Below the pieces are notes generated by a model. It was not told where the DNA came from and did no database searches. It worked only from the letters and a program-made list of their open reading frames with translations. A program made the position numbers and the translations under genes. A stretch of 24,807 nt of DNA from a virus: IMG/VR virus record IMGVR_UViG_3300044614_000168, positions 1 to 24,807 of that record; one strand, written 5' to 3'. Positions within the stretch are counted from its first letter, which is position 1. Every line of letters starts with the position of its first letter. Shown here piece by piece: positions 1-6,657 of the stretch.

Positions 1-35
1 ACAGTATTCATCCACGGTTGCTTCTTCTCATTCAT
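1..35 (-). CDS. Partial gene, N-terminus only, runs off left edge
   Basis: Downstream of the methyltransferase-like gene an open frame begins and runs to the window edge. ATG at 33-35 reads MNEKKQPWMNT and lies 11 nt after an AGGAG (47-51 on the complement). A second in-frame ATG at 42-44 is only 2 nt from that AGGAG, so I prefer the inner start. The product is too short to identify. It continues the same-strand gene chain. Confidence 0.4.
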   Translation of the reverse strand, partial: MNEKKQPWMNT

Positions 36-67
36 CTCGTACATCACTCCTAACATGTTCTGTAAAG

Positions 68-1291
68 TCACGCTGCTACTCCATCAAAGAAACTCTCGAG
101 GCTCGGCGTATCAGCCTTATCGAGGATCTCCACCGACTGACTATGATTGTGCTGAAGGACCAATCTGGCGTCGATGTAGTTTCTCTTACCCTCCAGGACC
201 GCCTTCACTTCGGTGGCCATGTCGACCGCAGTCTGATACGGTACGTTCTGGCAGATGTGATTGTAGCTCTGAGTGGGTGACAGCAGCTCGTAGTCGGAGG
301 GCAGACCCATGATGGTCATCGCCTCCCTGTATGTTATATACCTGTCTTCGTGCGGGTGGGTCAGCATCTTAGGGTAGTGTCCTACGAAGGCGCCGATGTG
401 GTCCTTAGGCACGATGGTCCCGCGCCGCATGATGTTGCCGCCGTCGTCCAGCTTCTTGAACATGCGATCGCACTTCTCTACTTCCTTCTCGTAACCCTCC
501 TTGGCCATCCACTCGCCGACCTGCTTGTAGGAATGCCCGTGCCACTCGATCAGGCTCTTGGCGTCTAGGTAGCGAGTAGCGATCTTGTCAGTGTCGAGCG
601 CGTCGAAGTGCTGACGATGAGTGATGCCTCCATTGATGACCTCGAGCAGGTACCGATAGTAAGGATCCTTGGTAGGCGTGTTCTTGTTGATGGGCTCCAT
701 CTGCGAGTTAGACTTCACTCCGAGGATGATGTCCTCGATGCGAGTGTAGGGCCGGCGGTAGTACCCGAGCTCAGGCACCTTCGTGTCTTGCCAGAAGAAG
801 TAGAATGTACGCTCTCGAACCTGAGGCACTCCGTGAAGCAGGCTCTTGGTGCGATACATGGTCATCGTGTATCCGTTCTTGCGACCGATCTCGATCAGCT
901 GCTTACGAATAGGCTCGCCGATCTTGCCCACGAACGTCGGAGCGTTCTCACCCCAGAATACCTTTGGCTTCATCTCTCCCAACACGTACTCGGCGGTCTT
1001 GATCATCCACTGATTGTTCGGGTTGTGCTCTCCGTATCCCATGGAGAACAGAGACAGGCCGGCACACGGACATACCGAGGAGACTACGTCTACTCGATGC
1101 GGGTGGCTACCTCCCTTGTCGAGTACGTGATAAGGAACCTCGTGGTTCCAATAGTTGAGCAGGTGCTTCTCGTTGGCGGCGAATGCTTCATAAGACAGGA
1201 TGTACTCCGGTCTAGACCCGAATACTTCAGTCGACGCGAGTGCTTCACCTCCGATTAGCGGAATGATAGTGGCGTGGGTGATGTTGCTCAT
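68..1291 (-). CDS. C5-cytosine DNA methyltransferase homologue (possibly repurposed)
   Basis: A 407-residue protein with most C5-cytosine methyltransferase blocks in order. A weak SAM-binding motif I lies near residues 10-25 (PLIGGEALAS in place of the usual DLFAGxGG). Motif IV PCAGLS at 75-80 carries the catalytic Cys76. Motif VI GENAP is at 114-118, motif VIII QVRERTF at 157-163, a target-recognition-like stretch at about 165-310, motif IX around RYITYREAMTIMGLP (317-331), and motif X CQNVP near 347-351. The family flips a cytosine and attacks C6 with the Cys to activate C5. The start overlaps the stop of the upstream gene (ATGA), so the two are coupled. Odd point: the same cluster encodes dCMP hydroxymethylase, which would leave few free C5 positions. 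The enzyme may methylate residual or host cytosine, or may act on 5-hydroxymethylcytosine. Family call fairly sure, role uncertain. Confidence 0.75.
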   Translation of the reverse strand: MSNITHATIIPLIGGEALASTEVFGSRPEYILSYEAFAANEKHLLNYWNHEVPYHVLDKGGSHPHRVDVVSSVCPCAGLSLFSMGYGEHNPNNQWMIKTAEYVLGEMKPKVFWGENAPTFVGKIGEPIRKQLIEIGRKNGYTMTMYRTKSLLHGVPQVRERTFYFFWQDTKVPELGYYRRPYTRIEDIILGVKSNSQMEPINKNTPTKDPYYRYLLEVINGGITHRQHFDALDTDKIATRYLDAKSLIEWHGHSYKQVGEWMAKEGYEKEVEKCDRMFKKLDDGGNIMRRGTIVPKDHIGAFVGHYPKMLTHPHEDRYITYREAMTIMGLPSDYELLSPTQSYNHICQNVPYQTAVDMATEVKAVLEGKRNYIDARLVLQHNHSQSVEILDKADTPSLESFFDGVAA

Positions 1292-2358
1292 GCGAATAGT
1301 CCCATAACTGTGTTAGCTTGATGCTTCTTCTCGTTGTATTCCCTGCCCTGCCAGTGAGGATAGAACTCACGAGAGAGGTGGACTGACTGCGGCTTCTCCA
1401 TGTACTTGAAGTCGAGTTCGCCCTTGTTGTTCTTCAACTTATCACACCACCTGAATAGAGTGACTCCATTACCTTGCTGCTTGGTAGCTTCATCAATGAA
1501 GATGTTGCGGATGTTATCGCGCTCATCCCACGAGCCATAGAATGGAGTACCCTCGTACCATCCGGTCTTAGGAATGGAGCGAGACTCGTTCTCGATGGGC
1601 AGTGGCTCGTAGATCTGAATTTCGCACCCGAGATCTGCTGTAATGGATTTGCACGCGTCGTAATAGTTTTTCACGAGGTCTCGGGTAGCGGCTTCAGGAT
1701 CGGACTGACGCATCAGGTGATGGCGAATGTCGATGTTGCCGAAGTAGTACTCGAGCTTCTTGAAATTCACCTTATCAGTAGGTAAGAAGCTCTTGAGTCC
1801 CATCTTCAGGGCACCATGCAGAGTCTTGAACGGGACTGAGTTGAGCATCCATTCTGGACGATACATGCAGATGGCGTGGCTGTCGCCCATGGCCGCTTTG
1901 TCGTACAGGACCAGCTCATTGGGATTGACTACCTCTGCGGTCTGTATCATGCGCTGGAGATTGGGCCAGTCTACCTCGTCCCACATCTTGTTGATCTCTT
2001 TGTTCTTCTCTCTCATCAGCTTCATCTTGTGCTGAAGATCCGCGTAGTAGTCGGGATGCGGGATCATCAGCGAGTAGACTTTGCCCTTGAACTTAGAGAA
2101 GTTCACGAAGTTGTCGATGTATGGAAACTCCTTCAACCCGCCGAACAGGTTGAGGTGACCAGACCAGTCGTTGCCATGATAGACGTACAGCTCGTCGAAC
2201 TTATTGAAGTCGTGCTGATAGAATTCGAGAGTCATATTCACGGTGACGTCTTTGCCAGACTGACGAATCTGATCGGCATAGATTACGCCCTGAGCAGCGC
2301 GATGGCTGCTCAGGTTACTTGCGATAGTGATGAAGGGGGTTGCTACGAGTGCGCTCAT
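1288..2358 (-). CDS. SGNH/GDSL-like hydrolase or acyltransferase-type protein
   Basis: A 356-residue protein. The C-terminal 200 residues show the block layout of the SGNH hydrolase superfamily: GDSH at 158-161 (predicted nucleophile Ser160), an HG pair at 181-182 in the block II region, FGNIDIRHH at 206-214 (block III, the GxND-type oxyanion Asn and Asp), then VHLS at 326-329 as the candidate block V His. The N-terminal 150 residues are not recognised. SGNH enzymes deacylate or transacylate sugars and lipids. Here the gene sits between the PLP enzyme and the methyltransferase homologue, with ATGA overlaps on both sides, so a role in adding or trimming a small group on a modified base is possible but only inferred. 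No signal peptide is seen, so it is probably cytoplasmic. Confidence 0.6.
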   Translation of the reverse strand: MSALVATPFITIASNLSSHRAAQGVIYADQIRQSGKDVTVNMTLEFYQHDFNKFDELYVYHGNDWSGHLNLFGGLKEFPYIDNFVNFSKFKGKVYSLMIPHPDYYADLQHKMKLMREKNKEINKMWDEVDWPNLQRMIQTAEVVNPNELVLYDKAAMGDSHAICMYRPEWMLNSVPFKTLHGALKMGLKSFLPTDKVNFKKLEYYFGNIDIRHHLMRQSDPEAATRDLVKNYYDACKSITADLGCEIQIYEPLPIENESRSIPKTGWYEGTPFYGSWDERDNIRNIFIDEATKQQGNGVTLFRWCDKLKNNKGELDFKYMEKPQSVHLSREFYPHWQGREYNEKKHQANTVMGLFA

Positions 2359-3245
2359 TTCAAATTCTTGTCCCAGTCACGGTAGGAGTCTATGGTATCA
2401 TATATAGCCGAATTTGTCAACACGGGTTCAGCGCCTACGTTCCACATCAGGACATTGCGCCCGGTGTTCTTCGGAATGTACTTCCAGATTTTGGCGTCGT
2501 AGGTAGATATCGCAGGGAACGGAGGCATGTTCTCAGCCTTCTCTGGAGTGGTGAATGGCAGAGGCTCAGAGATCACTTCTGCTCTTCCAAGCTCGCCCTC
2601 CTTAAGATTTCGAGCGACAGCCACGCAGGTGAACTTAGCCTTAGGCCAAGCGATCTGTAGAGCTCGAGACAGTACGCCAGTAGAGATGGCGACATACACC
2701 TCGTCTGGAGGATCGATCTTACTAGCAGCATGAACGATACCAGCAGTAGCGTATGAGTGCTTGAGTCCAAGTGGTACGAAGAATCCGTCATTCTTTTTCG
2801 CCCATTCCAATGCGTACTTATTGAGGATAGGCATCGCGGCGATTCGCTTGAAGTGCACTTCTGCTCCTCGCTCGATGCAACAGGCTTGATGAAGAGATAC
2901 CTCCTTAGAGGCAGGCATGAAGAGCACCACTCTCTTGTTGTGGTGTTTGGCAGCGTCTAGGATAGACACTCCAGCGAGTCCAGTTCGAGGCTGAGAGTAG
3001 ACGATAGTCTCGTGATTGATCTTAGACGCGAGCAAGTCGCCGGCCCTGGTCTTGGTGCCGACGATCAGGTCGTCTCTGACTACTCTTACTCCGTCGTGTT
3101 CGATCACTACTGGATCCGGGTTGTACGGAGTCCAGCCCGCGGCGAGATCGAGATAGTACTCGCGAGCTTCTTCTAACGTACAACCCGGCCAGAGCTGGGC
3201 GTCTTTGTTGATACCGTCCTGAACGTGTGTATCATGTGCCATCAA
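2355..3245 (-). CDS. PLP-dependent enzyme, fold type II (ACC deaminase/desulfhydrase-like)
   Basis: A 296-residue protein resembling the tryptophan-synthase-beta/ACC-deaminase superfamily. RDDLIVGTKTR (57-67) matches the RDD...GGNKxRK block, with Lys65 as predicted Schiff-base lysine. SQPRTGLAG (84-92) corresponds to the QSNHxRxTA substrate loop. AISTGVLSRAL (186-196) sits where the Gly-rich phosphate cup is expected. RVVLFMP is the following Rossmann-like strand. Such enzymes carry out elimination, replacement or deamination on amino acids. In phages with hypermodified thymidine, a PLP enzyme processes an amino acid attached to the base. The position next to the transferase-like gene (ATGA overlap at its own start) makes a similar job plausible here. 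Two adjacent Met codons begin the frame; I took the first. Fold call good, substrate unknown. Confidence 0.68.
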   Translation of the reverse strand: MMAHDTHVQDGINKDAQLWPGCTLEEAREYYLDLAAGWTPYNPDPVVIEHDGVRVVRDDLIVGTKTRAGDLLASKINHETIVYSQPRTGLAGVSILDAAKHHNKRVVLFMPASKEVSLHQACCIERGAEVHFKRIAAMPILNKYALEWAKKNDGFFVPLGLKHSYATAGIVHAASKIDPPDEVYVAISTGVLSRALQIAWPKAKFTCVAVARNLKEGELGRAEVISEPLPFTTPEKAENMPPFPAISTYDAKIWKYIPKNTGRNVLMWNVGAEPVLTNSAIYDTIDSYRDWDKNLK

Positions 3246-4240
3246 TTCATCCTGTCATACTTGTTTGTCTTGAGAGACCACTCTCTCGGATACACCCACT
3301 CATAAGGGATTTGTTTTGTCTGTTGTTTTATACTCATTCGAATGGCGAGGTATTTGTAGTGCATACAGAGCTTGTCCTCGAGATTCAAGAGCTTCTGTCG
3401 AACTATCGGATTAGACTTGTGATTAGCCAAGTATACCATGTGATCGACAAATTGTACACCGTGTTTATTGAGGGCAATGTACTCTCCGTACTCGTTGATC
3501 TCGTACTTCACCTTGCTCATGAGAGGAGGGCAGTCGAACACTTGCTGTAGACCATCGAAGAAGCCAGTGCCTCCGTGCAAGAAGCTCTCTGGATCTACCC
3601 ACTCGGGATGAGACATGGCTACGTGACGAGCCGCGTTCTTGCAGGGATACATGGCGTTGCGGAATCCTTGCTCGGTGACGAAGTGCTCGTTGAGGATCTT
3701 GGCAAACTCCATCATAGTGTAAGGACGGTTCTTAGCACCAAGAACGTGATGAAGAGCCTTAGCAGCCTTCTGAGGACCTGCTAGGAGCCACTCTTCTACT
3801 CTAGTGCCCTTGGGATAGTAGATCTGAAAGAGGTCAGACCTGCACGGGCGATTGCCCTCATTCAAATAGTCTCGCAGGCCCGCCTGTCCCGAGTAGATCC
3901 AAGACCCGAGAGTTAGCCAGTGCTCGTTAGTGAATGAGAATAAGATGCAAGCGTGAAGCACTGTCTCGGGATCGTCAAAAGTCTTGAGCAGATCCACGAA
4001 CGGACACTCGTCCCAGTGCAGGCGATGAGAGAACTGCTGGTAGTTCTCGGCGAGTAGAGAGTCTTCTCGCATGTCGTATGCTCGACAGAACTCGAAGAAC
4101 TTCTCAGTCCTCTCTTCCTGCGTCCAGTCCTTCATCCAGCTGCGACTCGGCTTGCCATTAGGCAGCATGTCTACGTCGGCCAGATTCTCATACTTTATGT
4201 CATTAGAACGATCAAAAAATAATTCAGTCAATCCATTCAT
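3242..4240 (-). CDS. Helical aGPT-PPlase/amino-acid:DNA transferase-like protein
   Basis: A 332-residue protein with no membrane segment. From residue about 175 it follows the pattern I associate with the alpha-glutamyl/putrescinyl-thymine pyrophosphorylase group (helical, DNA-glycosylase-related; experimentally linked to amino-acid:DNA transferases in thymidine-hypermodifying phages). The pattern is a helix ending FRNAMYPCKNAARH (193-206), a Gly-rich turn GGTGFFDGLQQVF (223-235) equivalent to GPGAxxGL, and LEDKLCMHYKY (287-297) equivalent to the VExxLCExxKY helix. These enzymes replace the pyrophosphate of an activated hydroxymethyl base with an amino acid or amine. The gene is coupled to the PLP enzyme by ATGA. 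No DNA base kinase is visible in the window, so it would have to lie elsewhere. The assignment is from pattern memory and could be wrong in detail. Confidence 0.5.
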   Translation of the reverse strand: MNGLTELFFDRSNDIKYENLADVDMLPNGKPSRSWMKDWTQEERTEKFFEFCRAYDMREDSLLAENYQQFSHRLHWDECPFVDLLKTFDDPETVLHACILFSFTNEHWLTLGSWIYSGQAGLRDYLNEGNRPCRSDLFQIYYPKGTRVEEWLLAGPQKAAKALHHVLGAKNRPYTMMEFAKILNEHFVTEQGFRNAMYPCKNAARHVAMSHPEWVDPESFLHGGTGFFDGLQQVFDCPPLMSKVKYEINEYGEYIALNKHGVQFVDHMVYLANHKSNPIVRQKLLNLEDKLCMHYKYLAIRMSIKQQTKQIPYEWVYPREWSLKTNKYDRMN

Positions 4241-4255
4241 AACAAACTTTCTAAG

Positions 4256-4597
4256 TTAGTTAGCTTTGTGCCAAGCTAGAGCGCCCTGTACTGCCTTCAC
4301 TGGATCTTTGTGTTCGCTGTCATGTAAGAGAGCAGCACCGGTTTTAGTATCTTTTCCCTTAAACGTTCCAGGACCTTCACCTACCGAAGCACGATGATGT
4401 CCATCTTCTATTTCACTGACATGGATCTGTCTACCGGATTCATGTTCGGCATGAACGGCAGGACGACCGTCAGTCTTAGTCCTCTTGACTTCCCACCCGC
4501 TCTTAAAGAGGTGATCCGCCGCGGCCTGTAAGCCTTCAGGAAAGCTAGAATTCTTGGTGGTCTCGGATAGGTACTTGACTACTTTCTGTATACTCAT
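4256..4597 (-). CDS. Small late-expressed protein of unknown function
   Basis: A 113-residue hydrophilic protein I do not recognise. It starts with a helix (MSIQKVVKYLSE), followed by a strand-rich middle (residues about 35-70, WEVKRTKTDGRPAVHAEHE and on) and a short C-terminal helix ending AVQGALAWHKAN. No signal peptide, Cys pairs or membrane segment. The start is secure: AGGAGG lies 5 nt before the ATG. Unlike all neighbours it is not coupled to the upstream gene and has its own TATAAATA late promoter just ahead. It is therefore probably made in quantity late in infection, possibly as a virion or head-internal protein, although it sits among predicted early DNA-metabolism genes. Confidence 0.75.
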   Translation of the reverse strand: MSIQKVVKYLSETTKNSSFPEGLQAAADHLFKSGWEVKRTKTDGRPAVHAEHESGRQIHVSEIEDGHHRASVGEGPGTFKGKDTKTGAALLHDSEHKDPVKAVQGALAWHKAN

Positions 4598-4620
4598 GAG
4601 TTCCTCCTATTGAGTATAGC

Positions 4621-4628
4621 TATTTATA
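4621..4628 (-). promoter_or_regulatory. T4-type late promoter, exact TATAAATA
   Basis: The minus strand reads TATAAATA, the exact -10-like box used by the gp55 late sigma factor, which this phage encodes at 13538-14110. The box lies about 24 nt upstream of the ATG of the 113-residue gene and includes the TAA stop of the upstream 390-residue gene. The resulting leader would be short and would hold a strong AGGAGG. Confidence 0.65.
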
Positions 4629-5796
4629 ATTGCGAGACCATCTGCTTGTACTGCTCCACGGTGACGCCTGCCTTCTTCAACACGGCGTCATCGGAAGGAT
4701 GAGCAGTCATTCCGTTGAAGGTCTTGACGAGACCAAGGTCAAGCATGGCTTTTTGTCGACCAAACGGGTGATCTTTAATTCTACAGCTCGACCATACTCC
4801 GTCGAAGTCCAGATGGTCGTAGTGTGCACCCGGTCTGACGTAGTTTTCCACCCATCTGATGAAGTCGCAACAAACATCTTCCGCATTGTACGGAAGAGAC
4901 TTCGTATCCGCATAGATCTTCTCCATCACTGCGTCGAGGAACTGGTCCTGACTCATCTTCTTGGTAGGCACTGCTAGATATGAGATACACTCGCGAGCAT
5001 TCGTCCCGTAGTAGAACATACTATCGAGATTGACGAACTTAGGATACCAGTCGGCGATGTCTGCTAAGACTGCGGCGTACTGGAACTGGTAGACTCGGAG
5101 GCCGTTCTTCTTATTCCAGTCGAACATCCACTCACCCATCTCGCGGAGGTCCTTCTTCGCATTACTCTTCGTGAGCCAATCGGCCATGTCGCGAGCCAGG
5201 CGAGGAGCGAACTCGGTCAAGAAGTAGTCACCGTTCCTCTTGTAAGAAGAACCCTCAGGAGGCTTAGGGAATGCCGGGAACTGGTAGCCTACCGAGGTAT
5301 AGAACGGCGTAGGATAGGTGTTCACCATCTTGGTCATGTCCTCGATGGTGTTGGCCTTGTGCAGATCGAACAAGATGGTGTTGTGATAACCAGAAGGCTG
5401 CGTGGCGTAGTTGATGGCAGACCCGCACACGCGATGCAGGATGAAGATGTAGAGCCACTCGGGGAGGTCGAAGTCCTTGTGCTTACCTGTCCACGCGTGC
5501 GCCACCATCTCGCGTTGACGAGTCACCTTGCCAGCCTTCATCTTGGGCCAGTACGGGTGCTCGTCTGTCCATCCGTAGAAGCAGTCATTGACGATCTGAG
5601 AGAAGCCGGCCAGCTTACGCTCGACGACATCATAGAGAGTCACGTTCTCCATGAGGTCGTCGTTCATCCCGGAGTCTTTGTGATCCATCATGCCGTACGG
5701 CTCTACAGTGGCCGTATTACACTTGATCTGCTGGTCTGCCGCCAGATTGAAGTATCGTATGAACTCGTCGTAGTACTGCGTAGGTTCTATGCTCAC
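4624..5796 (-). CDS. Large helical protein in the base-modification cluster, possibly a second transferase-like paralogue
   Basis: A 390-residue, mostly helical protein without membrane or export signals. I do not recognise it firmly. The stretch FQYAAVLADIADWYPKF (238-254) followed by MFYYGTNARECISYL (260-274) has the spacing of the AYExVxDL...GPGAxxGL core of the alpha-glutamyl/putrescinyl-thymine pyrophosphorylase group. It could be a diverged second member next to the 332-residue one. RPGAHYDHLDFDGVW (321-335) and CGSAINY (124-130) are other well-defined segments. The start is coupled to the preceding UDG-like gene by ATGA. A DNA-glycosylase-type or transferase function would suit the context; an unrelated helical fold cannot be excluded. 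Confidence 0.5.
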   Translation of the reverse strand: MSIEPTQYYDEFIRYFNLAADQQIKCNTATVEPYGMMDHKDSGMNDDLMENVTLYDVVERKLAGFSQIVNDCFYGWTDEHPYWPKMKAGKVTRQREMVAHAWTGKHKDFDLPEWLYIFILHRVCGSAINYATQPSGYHNTILFDLHKANTIEDMTKMVNTYPTPFYTSVGYQFPAFPKPPEGSSYKRNGDYFLTEFAPRLARDMADWLTKSNAKKDLREMGEWMFDWNKKNGLRVYQFQYAAVLADIADWYPKFVNLDSMFYYGTNARECISYLAVPTKKMSQDQFLDAVMEKIYADTKSLPYNAEDVCCDFIRWVENYVRPGAHYDHLDFDGVWSSCRIKDHPFGRQKAMLDLGLVKTFNGMTAHPSDDAVLKKAGVTVEQYKQMVSQL

Positions 5797-6239
5797 TTGC
5801 TTCCCTTCACGTATTCATGGATCAAGCGGATCTGCTCGATGCGGTTATCGAACTTATTTAGATGTCTGTTGAGACCAGAGGGATGCAATAATTTCAGGTG
5901 TGGTATGCGGAGTTCAGTCAGCACCTCTGACGCCAAGTTGCCGAGTGCGATGACTTTCTTGCCCTTCCACGGGCGAACTCGCTTGTACACAGCCTCGAAG
6001 TCTACTTGGCTAAGTCTGTCTCCACCCTCTTCATCGATGACGTTGGTGAACGACCACGAGTAGACGCAGGCAGAAGTCAGCCATGCATTGATGACTGCGT
6101 ACGTACCGCTGGCTGATGGATTATTAGTCTTAGCTGGCGACTGACCTACTACGATCACGTCTTTGCTAGGCTTATGATTGTGAATATAGTCTATGACGGT
6201 TTTCGATTGGATAGATTGCATGATATACACCGCTTTCAT
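5793..6239 (-). CDS. Uracil-DNA glycosylase superfamily protein
   Basis: A 148-residue protein with the two signature loops of the UDG superfamily. VVGQSPAKTNN (30-40) corresponds to motif 1 (GxxPGxxE) and LLHPSGLNRHLN (117-128) to the HPSxxN motif 2, with a strand and turn KVIALGNLASEVL (95-107) between them. The motif 1 acidic residue of family 4/5 enzymes is absent, so the catalytic mode is uncertain. The length is short for the superfamily but covers the core. The frame overlaps the end of the dCMP deaminase gene by 68 nt. ATG at 6239 has a GAAGAG ahead of it, ATG at 6221 is the alternative, and both overlap. In this cluster it may remove uracil or a damaged base, or act in base modification. 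Confidence 0.6.
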   Translation of the reverse strand: MKAVYIMQSIQSKTVIDYIHNHKPSKDVIVVGQSPAKTNNPSASGTYAVINAWLTSACVYSWSFTNVIDEEGGDRLSQVDFEAVYKRVRPWKGKKVIALGNLASEVLTELRIPHLKLLHPSGLNRHLNKFDNRIEQIRLIHEYVKGSK

Positions 6240-6657
6240 TAAACATCTCTTCGCTCAACTTCCAGCTCTCTCCCCATGGTCCGTCCATGAGTGTCTGGTC
6301 GAACTCCATAATCACGGTCTTGATACCAGACTGAATGACGCCCTTAGCGCAGTCAGAGCAGACTGGAAGCCCAGAGACGTAGAGCATTCCACCATCAAGG
6401 CTGACGCCATGATGGCAGGCATTGTAGATGCAGTTCATCTCGGCATGAACGACATACTTGAGCTTGAGCTCGCGATTCTTGAGCCTGCGCTCGTCGTCTG
6501 CGATACCTCGAGGGAATCCATTGTATCCCTGCGTCAGGATGCGCTTGTGCTTGTCCACGACGATGGCCCCGATCTTGGTAGAGTCTTTAGACCAAGACGC
6601 TACCTCTCTAGCCATCTTCAGAAAGCGATCGTCCCATACGTATGCTGGTGTTGTCAT
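6172..6657 (-). CDS. cd: dCMP deaminase
   Basis: A 161-residue deoxycytidylate deaminase that converts dCMP to dUMP to feed dTMP synthesis and balance the C and T pools during phage replication. The zinc site is plain: HAEMN at 71-75 (His71 ligand, Glu73 proton shuttle) and PVCSDC at 98-103 (Cys100, Cys103). GYNGFPRG (44-51) is the conserved substrate-side loop. The frame extends 39 residues further upstream, but those residues are unlike the family. MTTPAYVWDDRF begins where the family begins, and its ATG overlaps the stop of the hydroxymethylase gene as TAATG. The C-terminal 68 nt are also read as the start of the UDG-like gene. In T4 the family is allosterically controlled by dCTP/dTTP; the regulatory residues were not checked here. 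Confidence 0.93.
   Translation of the reverse strand: MTTPAYVWDDRFLKMAREVASWSKDSTKIGAIVVDKHKRILTQGYNGFPRGIADDERRLKNRELKLKYVVHAEMNCIYNACHHGVSLDGGMLYVSGLPVCSDCAKGVIQSGIKTVIMEFDQTLMDGPWGESWKLSEEMFNESGVYHAIYPIENRHRLYSQS

Noticed and set aside
608-1258. 216-codon plus-strand frame inside the methyltransferase homologue
   Set aside because: Antisense shadow. The minus-strand frame has the methyltransferase motifs.
5855-5861. CTAAATA box inside the UDG-like gene as a promoter
   Set aside because: It is inside coding sequence, about 60 nt from the next start, and a seven-base match is expected by chance in a window this long.
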